From assembly GCF_010669285.1 (NCBI RefSeq), contig NZ_CP048711.1, positions 4,340,001 to 4,404,000 of the forward strand: a DNA stretch of 64,000 nucleotides. The letters run 5' to 3'. Under the pieces are notes generated by a model. That model saw nothing but the letters and a program-made list of their open reading frames with translations. It searched no databases and had not been told where the DNA came from. Below are positions 10,929 through 19,484 of the stretch, in pieces. Source of the stretch: Kineobactrum salinum (GTDB lineage: Bacteria > Pseudomonadota > Gammaproteobacteria > Pseudomonadales > Halieaceae). How positions within the stretch are numbered: position 1 is the first letter of the stretch; each line of letters begins with the position of its first letter. The translations under genes were made by a program, and so were the position numbers.

Positions 10929-12648
10929 CAGTAACGTCCCCCTTCCCAGATAGCGCTTGCGTTTGCGCGGTTTCAGCTGCTCCAGGTCGACCAGCACAAA
11001 GCCGTCGACGCAATTGCCAAAACTGTGGTCGACATTGAAGGCGGCGATGGCGACCTCTTCCGGTTCCGCGACCTGGCTGTAGTGCTTGAACAGTGTGGGC
11101 ACTGCCAGGCCCTGGGTTGCGAGTGCGTCGCGCAGGGAGCGGAAGTCCTCCTCCGGGTCTGCACCACTGTATTCGCTCGTTAGCGCGGCGATGACCTGAG
11201 GTTCAATGACGAACGGGTCGCGCGCTGCCACGTCCAGTACGATGTGGTTGTAGCGGCTGCCGTAGTAGCAGGCCAGCCGCGCAATGGCCTCCTTGCCGTA
11301 CAGCGGGCTGATCGAAGCCGGCCCGAACAAATAGCGGAAGCGCGGATAGCGGCGCAGGTAGGCACCTATTCCCAGCCACAGATAATCCAGGCTGTGGCGG
11401 CTCTGGTAGCGTGGCTGGACGAAACTGCGACCCAGCTCCAGCCCGCTGCGCAGGTAGGACTCCATGCCGGGGCCGAGGCGGAACAGCGTATTACTGTACA
11501 GGGCACCCCTGCCCCGGATCGCAGCAGTGCAGCCGCATCACCCAGTCGATAGGCACCGGCGATTTCCAGCTCCTCGGGATCCCACAGCAACAGTTGCAGG
11601 TAGTCCCGGTCAAAGCGGTCGATATCCCGGGGCAAGCCAGTGCCCTCGCCGACCGAGCGAAAGCTCAGTTCCCGCAGGCGCCCGATTTCACGCATCGCAC
11701 AGGGCGCCTGGGCCATGGTACACAGCAGTATCTGCTTGCCGTCTGGGGTGGTGCCCAGCAGTTCGCTGGCTGCGAGCTCCTGGCGCAGCAGCTGCCTGTT
11801 TTCGGGTGGAGCAATGGTCTCCGTGGAATCAAACACAGGCCGTGCGTTGCGGGCAATGCGGTAGACATGTTTGCGAAACAGCTGCGCCAACTGCGTGGCT
11901 GACACATCCATCACGTTGTAGTGTTCAAACGGGACTGCCCTGCCGACCCGGAGATCCACAGCATTGTGGCTCTGTTTGAACATTTCCCGTACCAGCCACA
12001 GCGTGGAAAGCGGCCGGGCCAGGAACGAGATGGCGTAGAAGAACAGGGAGTTGCGACCACCCATGTACACCGGCAGCACCGGTGCCCGGGTGGCGCGTCC
12101 CAGCTTGACAAAACCGCTCTGCCAGGCGCCATCCTTGATGCCTTTCGCTCCGAAACGGGACACTTCCCCGGCCGGAAAGATAATCAGCGCACCGTCATGT
12201 TCCAGGTGCTCGCGAATGCGCCGCAGGCCGCTGCGGGCTGTGCCGCCCCCATGTTGTTCACGGGTAACAGCACTGGATGCAACGGGCCAACTGCAGCCAG
12301 CAGGTCGTTGGCAACCACCTTCACGTCCGGCCGCACCTGGTGTACCAGATTCAACAGCGCGAGCCCGTCCAGCGAGCCGATGGGATGGTTGGCAGCGATG
12401 ATCACGCGGCCGCTGGCGGGGATGCGGGCGCGCTCGTTGTCGCGAATACGCAGGGTGAAGTCGAAGTAGCGCAGGGTCTCAGCGATGAAATCAAAACCCT
12501 CCAGGTGCGGGTACTGACGAGTGAATTGCTGGAAGCGCGATTCATGAAACAGGAAGGCGAGCAGACGCACCAGGGTATGGGCCGTGCGGCGATGCCGGGC
12601 AAAGAATTCCGGATACCGGGTGGTCAGTACCGCCTGGATGTCAAGCAT
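10909..12648 (-). CDS. OlsF-like bifunctional acyltransferase (PlsC domain plus GNAT/OlsB-like domain; frameshifted)
   Basis: Restored length is about 580 residues in two domains. The N-terminal PlsC/OlsA-like half has the acyltransferase motif NHPIGSLD at about 87-94. The C-terminal half resembles OlsB/GNAT N-acyltransferases, including LDYLWLGIGAYLRRYP and LFGPASISP. This order and size match OlsF, which makes ornithine lipid by N- then O-acylation; other aminolipids are possible. Two breaks are repaired by one base each: in the C5 run at 12246-12250 and near 11512-11515. A third missing base near 10938-10947 would give a stop at 10909; without it the frame runs into the phosphoesterase. 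ATG at 12648 follows AAAGGA; the alternative GTG is at 12669. Confidence 0.72.
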
Positions 12649-12674
12649 GCCGGCGTGTCCTTTGTTCACGGGTC

Positions 12675-12869
12675 TCAGGCGAGCAGGTCCAGCACTTCGT
12701 CGTGGTTCTGCCAGATGGTGGCCTTGACCGGCGTAGCGGCTGCGCTGTCATGTCTGTCCAGCACCCGGATCTTGCCTCCACGACGAAGAAAGTCGTCTAC
12801 CTGGATCCTGATCTGGTGCCGTACACGTTCCTTGGATGAGACCGCGGTGTTGCTGTGGGAGTGGCGCAT
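12675..12869 (-). CDS. Small FLxRGG-motif protein, possibly SutA-like
   Basis: A 64-residue basic protein with the segment VDDFLRRGGKIRVLD in its centre. The FLxRGGxI pattern recalls the conserved part of the RNA-polymerase-binding regulator SutA and recurs in the protein at 26267-26608, but the match is from memory and short. I chose ATG at 12869, which has GAGG at good spacing, over the GTG at 12884. It ends 26 bases before the OlsF-like gene on the same strand, so the two are probably cotranscribed. Confidence 0.6.
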   Translation of the reverse strand: MRHSHSNTAVSSKERVRHQIRIQVDDFLRRGGKIRVLDRHDSAAATPVKATIWQNHDEVLDLLA

Positions 12870-13018
12870 GGCTGTTGCCCTCACTGGTGAACGTTGCGGC
12901 TCAACTTAGACCAGGCGTGTTGCAGAAAAGGGACAGCGGCATGAATCATTTGTGACGCGGCAATCCAGACCACCGGAGCACCATCCCGACAGGTCGGGAT
13001 CGGCAATTGCAACATAAA

Positions 13019-13062
13019 TGTCACACGACTATCACACGAGCGTCATATTTCATCCCTAAGCT
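13019..13062 (+). promoter_or_regulatory. Candidate Pho box (three heptamers) and -10 upstream of the TonB receptor
   Basis: Three PhoB-type heptamers recur every 11 bases: TGTCACA (13019-13025), TATCACA (13030-13036) and CGTCATA (13041-13047), each separated by four bases as in the known CTGTCATA-type box. Nine bases after the last one lies a weak -10, TAAGCT (13057-13062), about 80 bases before the receptor start. A separate perfect 8-bp hairpin sits just upstream at 12983-13000. Confidence 0.6.
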
Positions 13063-13140
13063 TGGCACCCATATCGCGCCTCCCTGGCCATCGCCGGGTG
13101 CCTGTGGCCAAAAGAACTCTGGACTCTGGGATTGGAAAGC

Positions 13141-16100
13141 ATGAAATCGATGTTCTCTCGCTGCGGTGCAGCCGCTGTGCTGCTGTGTTCTACCCTGCTC
13201 GCCGAGGCTGCCGATGAGCTGGCTGTCCAGGTCAGCCAGCAGGGCGGCGCAGCGGCCGGATTGACGGTAGTGCTGGATGGCGATCAGCGCAAAACGCTGG
13301 ACGACAGCGGTATCGTCTATTTCGATCTCAGTGCCGGCGGCCACAGTCTCCAGGTGCTGGACGCCAGTGGCACCGCCCTGTACAGCCTGCGTTTCGATTC
13401 CGCCTCGGGCCAGCTCGCCGACGTGAATATCGAACTACCGGAAGTTGGAAACCCGCGCTCTGTGGTCGAGTCCTATTTCAGTACCGAAGCTGCCGCCGAG
13501 CGCTCTCGTGCCGCTATCGGCATGATGCGCGGCCAGGTGAGCTCCGGAGGTGTCGCGCTTGATGGTGCCACCGTAACCCTCTCCGGTGGGGTGACCCGCA
13601 GCGTCGAAACCGATGCCTCGGGTCGCTACGAATTACAGGCTCCCCGCGGTATGTATCGCCTGACGATCAGCCATCCCGAGACCGGTACGCAGACCATCGA
13701 GGATTACCGGGTGATCGCCAACGCTGCCAAGGAGTCGGATTTTTCCCTGCGAAGCCGGCAACAGCAGACCACTAGCATCGCCGCACCCAGTATCGAAGAG
13801 GTCACGGTGATCGGCACGATGTCGACGGCGGGACTGCAGGAAAGCGAACGCTACGCTACCAACGTGATCAATACACTGGACGTCGAGCAACTGGCCCGTT
13901 TTGGCGACACGGATGTCGCCGCCTCGGTTATCCGCGTACCGAGTGTGACGATTCAGGACGGTCAGTTCGTGTTTATCCGCGGCCTGGGCGACCGCTATGT
14001 CAGCAGCACCCTGAACGGTGCCACGCTGCCCAGTACCAACCCGACCAAACGCAGCGTACCGCTGGACCTGTTTCCCAGCAGCATGGTGGAGCAGCTGGAC
14101 ATCCGCAAGAGCTTCCTGGCGTCTATGCCTGGTGAGAGCACCGGTGGCAACCTGCAAATCAATACCCGTACTTTTCCCAGTGAACGCGCCGGCAAGGTCA
14201 GCTTCCAGCTGGGCTACGTCGATGGCACTACCGGTAAAGACGCATTCGTCGACCCGATTAGCGGTAGCTTTGACGCCCTCGGCTGGGATGACGGTGCCCG
14301 CCAGCGGCCTGCCATCGCCTATGCGGTAGCCGAGGCGTTGGAGTACTCCGAATTCTACAACGATGTGGTCCAGCGCGAGCTCGGGAAGCTCGGCGCCAAT
14401 GCGATCAAGGATGACTTTCAGTACGACACGGAAACCGCCACTCCGGATATGTCGGTGGGTCTGAGTTACGGCGATGTGTTTGATCTGGAGAGCTGGGGGG
14501 CTGAGCTTGGCTACTTTGCGGCCGCCAACTACAAGAATGAGCGCGGCGTACGCAAGGACGGTATCCGCAGAACTTACGGTGGCGTGAACGCCTCGCGGGT
14601 ATTGGATGACTACAGCTTTGAGCAGTTCGACAATGACATTGACGCCAGTGGTCTGCTGTCTGTCGGCCTGAATATTGGTCAGAGTAGCTTTACAGCCAAT
14701 ACCATCGCCTCCCGGGTTACCAGTGAATCCGTGCGGGTAGAGGATGGCTTTGATGGCGACGAGCTGAACGAGTCTATTAATTGGTCTATCGAATGGGAGG
14801 AGCGTCAGTTTCTGTCGCAGCAACTGGCGGGTGAGCACATTCTCGGTGCCGATGAAGCGTGGACCGTGAACTGGCAAGCAACAGCAAGTCGCGCCGAACG
14901 CTATGCACCGGACCGCCGCGACGTCCGCTTTGACCTGCAGGGCAACGACGGGATCTATAACTTGCAGGTTCCCGAGCTGACCCGGCGCTACGACGATCTG
15001 GTCGATGACAACCTCGACGCGTCGCTGGACCTGGAATACCTGTTTTCCAACGGTAACCTGGAGTCAAAGCTGGAGTTTGGGCTCAATGGCATCACCCGCG
15101 AGCGGGACTCGGATTCGGATACCTACGGCTTTGGTGGCGGCCTGCTGGCCATCGATGACAGCGCGCCCAATCTACAGGTGTCTGACGTAGTCAACGAAGA
15201 CACCATCACCGGGGTCCCGAGCACGGGCTTCACTTTCCAGAACAAGACCCTGCCCAGTGACAGCTACGAGGCGGAGCTGGATCTCAACAGCATCTATCTC
15301 TCCTATGACGCGCTGTGGAATCTCAAGTACCAGATGGTGGTCGGTGTGCGCTACGAAGAATTTGAGCAAGTTACCGATACTTTTGGTCTTTCCGGAGCCC
15401 AGGGACCGCAGCAGTCGGTACTGGAGGAGAATTCGGTGCTGCCGTCCCTCAGCTTCAACTGGTTCATCACCGATGATCAGCAACTGCGGTTTGCTGTTTC
15501 GAAAACAGTCGCCCGCCCGGACTTCAAGGAAACCTCGAACGCCACTTTCTATGACAAGGAGTTCAATTTCCGGGTGCGCGGTAACCCGAATCTGGGTGTA
15601 TCGGATGTGACCAACTACGACCTGCGCTGGGAAAAGTACTGGTCAGAACAGGAGTCACTCAGTATCGCATTATTCTACAAGGACATGGAGGATCCCATCG
15701 AACGCGTGGTACAGCCAGCCTCGGGTACCGCCGGCAACTCGCGAACCTTCCAGAATGCGGAGTCCGCCGAGATCCTCGGGATCGAGATTGACGGTCGCAA
15801 GGACTTCGCCCTGAATGATGCCTACACCCGCAGCTTTTTTGTGGCCACCAATGCCAGCTACGTCGATTCCGAAGTCACCTTGCTGAACGCCAGCAAGCGC
15901 GAACTGCAGGGGGCCCCAGAGTACACTTTCAACCTGATATTGGGCTACGACGATATCGCCCGGGGCCACGAGCTTACGCTGTTGTTGAACCAGAGTGGTG
16001 ACACCATCGTCGACGTGGGCGTATCGGGCCAGCCAGACGTGCTTCTGGAGCCGCGCCTGGATGTAAACCTGGTGTATCGCTACAGCCTGTCAGACAGTTT

Positions 16101-16224
16101 TACCTTTCGCGCCAAGCTGGAAAACATACTGGACTCGGAAGTGGAATTCACTCAGGGCGGCAACGTGTTCCAGAAGTACAAGCGTGGTTTTGAAGTGAAA
16201 GCAGGATTCGATTGGCAGTTCTGA
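13141..16224 (+). CDS. TonB-dependent outer-membrane receptor with N-terminal carboxypeptidase-regulatory-like domain
   Basis: A 1027-residue receptor for energised import across the outer membrane. A signal peptide ends near AEA at residue 23. A carboxypeptidase-regulatory-like beta-sandwich follows (near 120-190, with GATVTLSGG and DASGRYEL). The plug domain contains FIRGLGDRYVSSTLNG and PTKRSVPLDLFPSS, and a long beta-barrel ends in the typical terminal aromatic DWQF. ATG at 13141 is preferred over the in-frame TTG at 13132. The ligand is unknown. The Pho-box-like repeats upstream suggest induction by phosphate limitation. The downstream lipoprotein, 62 bases away, is its likely partner. 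Confidence 0.92.
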   Translation: MKSMFSRCGAAAVLLCSTLLAEAADELAVQVSQQGGAAAGLTVVLDGDQRKTLDDSGIVYFDLSAGGHSLQVLDASGTALYSLRFDSASGQLADVNIELPEVGNPRSVVESYFSTEAAAERSRAAIGMMRGQVSSGGVALDGATVTLSGGVTRSVETDASGRYELQAPRGMYRLTISHPETGTQTIEDYRVIANAAKESDFSLRSRQQQTTSIAAPSIEEVTVIGTMSTAGLQESERYATNVINTLDVEQLARFGDTDVAASVIRVPSVTIQDGQFVFIRGLGDRYVSSTLNGATLPSTNPTKRSVPLDLFPSSMVEQLDIRKSFLASMPGESTGGNLQINTRTFPSERAGKVSFQLGYVDGTTGKDAFVDPISGSFDALGWDDGARQRPAIAYAVAEALEYSEFYNDVVQRELGKLGANAIKDDFQYDTETATPDMSVGLSYGDVFDLESWGAELGYFAAANYKNERGVRKDGIRRTYGGVNASRVLDDYSFEQFDNDIDASGLLSVGLNIGQSSFTANTIASRVTSESVRVEDGFDGDELNESINWSIEWEERQFLSQQLAGEHILGADEAWTVNWQATASRAERYAPDRRDVRFDLQGNDGIYNLQVPELTRRYDDLVDDNLDASLDLEYLFSNGNLESKLEFGLNGITRERDSDSDTYGFGGGLLAIDDSAPNLQVSDVVNEDTITGVPSTGFTFQNKTLPSDSYEAELDLNSIYLSYDALWNLKYQMVVGVRYEEFEQVTDTFGLSGAQGPQQSVLEENSVLPSLSFNWFITDDQQLRFAVSKTVARPDFKETSNATFYDKEFNFRVRGNPNLGVSDVTNYDLRWEKYWSEQESLSIALFYKDMEDPIERVVQPASGTAGNSRTFQNAESAEILGIEIDGRKDFALNDAYTRSFFVATNASYVDSEVTLLNASKRELQGAPEYTFNLILGYDDIARGHELTLLLNQSGDTIVDVGVSGQPDVLLEPRLDVNLVYRYSLSDSFTFRAKLENILDSEVEFTQGGNVFQKYKRGFEVKAGFDWQF

Positions 16225-16286
16225 TCGGAAGCGCGCCGTGGGGCAGCAGTAAAATCAACGTACCAGAGAAAAACCCAGGAGAAGTT

Positions 16287-17713
16287 ATGAAACTGAAGAA
16301 ATTGGCTATCGCTACTGCGGTACTCAGCTCTCTCGGCGGCCTTTACGGATGTTCCGAAGGCGACGAGGCCAATATCAACATTGACGCGCCGACCAACGTT
16401 ACCAACCCACCAGCAAATGGTGGCGGTAACGGCGATACGGCGTCGAGCTGTCCAGACTGGGCTTCCGCTCGGCCCAAAGACGCCGATGGCAACGACGTAT
16501 GTCAGCTGCCTGCGACCATTTTGGTGGACCGCACCCTTACCAGTGACAAGGTCTGGTTTATGGAGTCGCGGGTTACCGTGGGTAACGGTAACCAGGAAAT
16601 GTCAATCGACGAAGGCATCCTCGCGAGTGGCGATCCTGTAGTTGACGCGACAATCAGCATCCAACCCGGCACCCAGATCAAGGGCCAGACTGGCAGCTTC
16701 GCCAATCTTATCATCACCCGCGGTTCCAAAATCATGGCCGAGGGCACTGCTGATGCGCCGATTATCTTCAGCTCCGATGATCCGGGTTATGATGGTGTGG
16801 GTGACTGGGGCGGTCTGATCTTGCACGGCTACGCGCCGCATAACGAATGCCTTACCGCCGACCAGGGTGCTGTTGCCTGCAATATTGACTCCGAGGGGAG
16901 TCAGGCTTTGGTGGTGGCTATTCTCCCGACGACAGCAGCGGTGTTTTGCGGTACGTGATTGTTGCCGAAGGTGGCTTTGAGTTCGCCACGGGTAACGAGA
17001 TCAACGGTATCTCCCTGATCGGCGTTGGACGCGGCACTGTTCTGGAGTACATCCAGATCCACAACAACGCCGACGATGGCATCGAGTACTACGGCGGCAC
17101 CGTCAACACCCGTTATATTGTCTTGACGGGCAACCAGGACGACTCCATCGACTGGGACGAGGGCTGGATTGGCAACGTGCAATACCTGCTTGCGATTCAG
17201 GGCCCAGACGCCCAAGGTAACCTGATTGAGGCCGACACAGAAGGCACCCTCGACTTCCTGTCCATCCCGACCATCGCCAACGCCACCTTTATTGGCGGTG
17301 GCGCCAACGCTACAGCGGCGGTATTCAAGGCCACCTCCGGCGGCTTTGTCCACCACTCGGTGTTCACCTATGACGATGCCTTCGCGGGCGAGACCACCTG
17401 CGTCAACTCCTCCGCAGCAGCACAGGTGGGTACGGAGCTGGTCTACACCAATGTCGTGGCCGACTGCGATGTGAGCGGCGACACCGTGTTGCTGCCCGCA
17501 CTGGTGCCGGATGTTCAGCTCGACGAGAACTACGCATCCCAGGCTGCCGAGGCTTCCGCGGTGGGGACGCTGGATATCGACGCTATCAATGCCACCTATT
17601 CGGTGAGTGTCGCCGATCCCGACTTTTTCGACGCAACTGATTACGCCGGCGCGGTGGACCCGAACGCCAGCAGCCTCTGGTACGAAGGCTGGACCCTGGA
17701 AGGTTCCCTGTAA
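16287..17713 (+). CDS. Predicted beta-helix-like lipoprotein, partner of the TonB receptor (one-base frameshift)
   Basis: The ATG at 16287 has AGGAG upstream. A signal sequence ends in a lipobox-like LYGC with Cys22, followed by a flexible Gly/Asn-rich linker. The body shows a repetitive pattern, such as PGTQIKG, LIITRGSKIMAEGT and PIIFSS, then NNADDGIEYYGG, suggestive of a right-handed beta-helix. The frame breaks at the G4 run 16895-16898; one added G restores a 475-residue protein ending WTLEGSL. Its place directly after the receptor suggests a surface or periplasmic-leaflet lipoprotein that helps capture the ligand. A clear terminator follows. No enzymatic motif is recognised. Confidence 0.8.
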
Positions 17714-17745
17714 TGCGGTAGCCGACCTCGACAGTACCCCCTTTG

Positions 17746-17772
17746 CGCCAGCCCTGGAGCTGGCGTTTTTTT
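17746..17772 (+). terminator. Rho-independent terminator after the receptor-lipoprotein operon
   Basis: A 7-bp GC-rich stem (CGCCAGC at 17746-17752, GCTGGCG at 17759-17765) with a six-base loop is followed directly by seven T residues. It lies 33 bases after the lipoprotein stop. Confidence 0.9.
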
Positions 17773-17774
17773 GC

Positions 17775-17950
17775 GTATCCGGTGCGTTTCGTGCCTCAAC
17801 GCACCCTATGCGTCTGCGTCGCTTTGCACAGTATCCGGTGCGCTTGGCAGTATCCGGTGCGTTTCGTGCCTCAACGCACCCTATCGTCTTGAAGTATTCG
17901 GAGCAGGCTTGGTGGCGACATAGGGTGCGCTGACGAAGGAAGCGCACCAC
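17775..17950. repeat. Cluster of REP-like palindromic repeats
   Basis: Two identical 35-base units (17775-17809 and 17850-17884) each contain GGTGCGTT and AACGCACC, able to form an 8-bp stem. A truncated copy (GTATCCGGTGCGCTT) starts at 17831. A diverged unit in opposite orientation occupies 17920-17950 (ATAGGGTGCGC to GCGCACCAC). The arrangement resembles REP/BIME clusters found after terminators. No RAYT-type transposase gene is present here. Confidence 0.8.
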
Positions 17951-17997
17951 TGCCCGAGCCCTGCAACAGGGGGTTAGCCCCGAAAATTTCATCAATC

Positions 17998-18030
17998 TGT
18001 CACATCTATGTCACAAAGATTCCCTAGAAT
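17998..18030 (+). promoter_or_regulatory. Candidate Pho box and -10 upstream of the small exported protein
   Basis: Two identical heptamers TGTCACA (17998-18004 and 18009-18015) are separated by four bases, and nine bases later comes a good -10, TAGAAT (18025-18030). Heptamer spacing and the nine-base gap to the -10 are the same as at 13019-13062. The gene start is 34 bases further on. Confidence 0.65.
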
Positions 18031-18063
18031 CGCCGCCATTGGAACTCACTGGAATCACTTCTT

Positions 18064-18420
18064 ATGCGACGCTATTTCCTTGGGACAACACTCATTCTAT
18101 TGACCCTGTTGAGCAGCAGGGCCAGTGCGCTGGCGCTGGGCCCGGAAGAGTTCGCCGCAGCCAAGCGCCTGAGCTGTGTGCTGGCGCAGGATTCGCTGGG
18201 GTATCTTACTGAAAAGGACTACCAACAGCTTACCGACGAAGTTCTGGACGAATTCGAGGCAGAGCAGGGCGATGTTATATATGCCAAGGCTCTGGGATAT
18301 TTTGATGGCCTGATGTTCGGCATACCGGAGCAGGATGACGCCGGCGTTACAGCCCGCCTGCAGAGCTTCGTTGCCAGCCAGGCCTGCACCATGGTGGTGG
18401 GCGTCAGCTATAGCCTGTGA
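18064..18420 (+). CDS. Small exported protein of unknown function
   Basis: A 118-residue protein with a clear signal peptide (about residues 1-22, cleavage after ASA). The mature part is mostly helical, with two cysteines (in LSCVL and QACTM) that could form a disulfide in the periplasm. I do not recognise the family. It stands alone between the REP cluster and the tRNA gene. Its promoter carries a two-heptamer Pho-box-like repeat spaced like that of the TonB receptor, so it may belong to the same regulon. Confidence 0.75.
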   Translation: MRRYFLGTTLILLTLLSSRASALALGPEEFAAAKRLSCVLAQDSLGYLTEKDYQQLTDEVLDEFEAEQGDVIYAKALGYFDGLMFGIPEQDDAGVTARLQSFVASQACTMVVGVSYSL

Positions 18421-18477
18421 TTGCTGCTGCCTGCTGTGGCGGTTTCATCCAGGACTGGTAAATTCGATGGCGATTGG

Positions 18478-18483
18478 TATACT
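18478..18483 (+). promoter_or_regulatory. Probable -10 element of the tRNA-Arg promoter
   Basis: TATACT lies 12 bases before the mature 5' end of the tRNA, the expected distance. A convincing -35 is not visible. Confidence 0.4.
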
Positions 18484-18495
18484 TCCGCCCCCTCC

Positions 18496-18572
18496 GCCTC
18501 TGTAGCTCAGTTGAATAGAGCGCACCCCTCCTAAGGGTGATGTCGCAGGTTTGAGTCCTGCCAGGGGCACCA
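18496..18572 (+). tRNA. tRNA-Arg (anticodon CCT)
   Basis: A 77-base cloverleaf with encoded CCA. Acceptor arm GCCTCTG pairs with CAGGGGC with one G-T wobble. The anticodon stem CACCC/GGGTG (18523-18527 and 18535-18539) encloses loop CTCCTAA, giving anticodon CCT at 18530-18532, which reads the AGG codon. The T-arm holds GGTTTGAGTCC. No integrase or attachment-site repeat is seen beside it. Confidence 0.95.
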
Positions 18573-18623
18573 AGCATCCAGCTTGACCTGGATCAAGCCC
18601 CACCGCAATCGTCTTCTGGGGCC

Positions 18624-18652
18624 CTTGAAAGTCCCTGGTTCAGCACCATACT
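18624..18652 (+). promoter_or_regulatory. Sigma-32-type heat-shock promoter of the Hsp20 gene
   Basis: CTTGAAA (18624-18630) matches the RpoH -35 consensus exactly. After a 13-base spacer comes CACCATACT (18644-18652), close to CCCCATNTA. Transcription from here would give a leader of about 200 bases. Confidence 0.7.
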
Positions 18653-18806
18653 TCCTGAGACAAGCTTAGTGCTGCAACCGGGAAGTGATGGGACATGAAA
18701 GCGCGTCTTCGCACCCATGACAGCGATGCAACCCTTACAAAGGCAACCAGCCTTGGCTGCGGCTTGTGCCTTGCCACAGGTGCGAATGCATCACTTTCAT
18801 TGTGTT

Positions 18807-18855
18807 CCACTGCTTCCGGGAAGCAGTATTAGTGGCAACAAGACAGGAGGTGTCT
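18807..18855 (+). promoter_or_regulatory. Structured leader with the ribosome-binding site in a hairpin loop
   Basis: A 7-bp hairpin (CTGCTTC 18810-18816, GAAGCAG 18820-18826) is followed by a 5-bp hairpin in which AGACA (18841-18845) pairs with TGTCT (18851-18855). The Shine-Dalgarno GGAGG forms the loop, one base before the ATG. The long leader of a heat-shock gene and the partly closed ribosome site suggest a possible RNA thermometer. The pairing is seen; function is inference. Confidence 0.45.
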
Positions 18856-18856
18856 A

Positions 18857-19282
18857 ATGTCTTCGATACAGCGCAACAACACGTTTGATCTCGGCCGTTT
18901 CTTTGACGAGTTCTGGGCGCCCACCAGCGCCAGTGATCAGATGGGAACCTTCTTTTCACCGCGGGTCGACGTCAGGGAGCAGGGCGAGCACTATGAGATC
19001 ACTGCGGAACTGCCCGGGGTGAACAAGGAGGATATCCACGTCCATGTCCGGGAGGGCACCCTGACGCTGGAGGCGGAAGCCAGCCAGAGCCAGCAGGAGG
19101 AAAAGGAGGGGCGTGTCATTCGTCAGGAGCGGCGCTACGGCAAGTACATGCGCAGCTTTGATCTGGGCGGGGATGTCCGCGACGAGGACATCAAGGCCTC
19201 CTTCAAGGATGGTGTGCTCACTCTGCAGGTGCCCAAGGTCAGGGCCCAGGCGCAGGAGGCCAGGCGGATCGAGATCCAGTAG
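18857..19282 (+). CDS. Small heat-shock protein, Hsp20/alpha-crystallin family
   Basis: A 141-residue ATP-independent chaperone that holds unfolding proteins in the cytosol. A short N-terminal arm (DLGRFFDEFW) precedes the alpha-crystallin domain from about residue 33, including FSPRVDVRE, ITAELPGVNKEDI and the hallmark DGVLTLQVPK near 116-125. The ATG at 18857 follows a strong GGAGG. It is monocistronic, downstream of a sigma-32-like promoter. It is closer to general Hsp20 proteins than to IbpA/B. Confidence 0.93.
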   Translation: MSSIQRNNTFDLGRFFDEFWAPTSASDQMGTFFSPRVDVREQGEHYEITAELPGVNKEDIHVHVREGTLTLEAEASQSQQEEKEGRVIRQERRYGKYMRSFDLGGDVRDEDIKASFKDGVLTLQVPKVRAQAQEARRIEIQ

Positions 19283-19484
19283 CCCTTCATTCAAGCCGTT
19301 GTTTTCCGCTGGTTCGGGCAGGCCACTCGGCCCGCGCCAGCGGGATATTGTACGGTGTTCACACTGCGAGCTTGTCGAGCTTGCAAATTGGCGGATGCCG
19401 TATCAGTCTAGGCTTGGTTGAATTTGGAGGGCCACCGCTGGTAGCCCTGTTTCCGGGATCGTGGTTCATTGAGGTAATGCCCAG

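Noticed and set aside
18496-18860. A genomic island integrated at tRNA-Arg.
   Set aside because: No integrase gene and no repeat of the tRNA 3' end are found downstream in the window.
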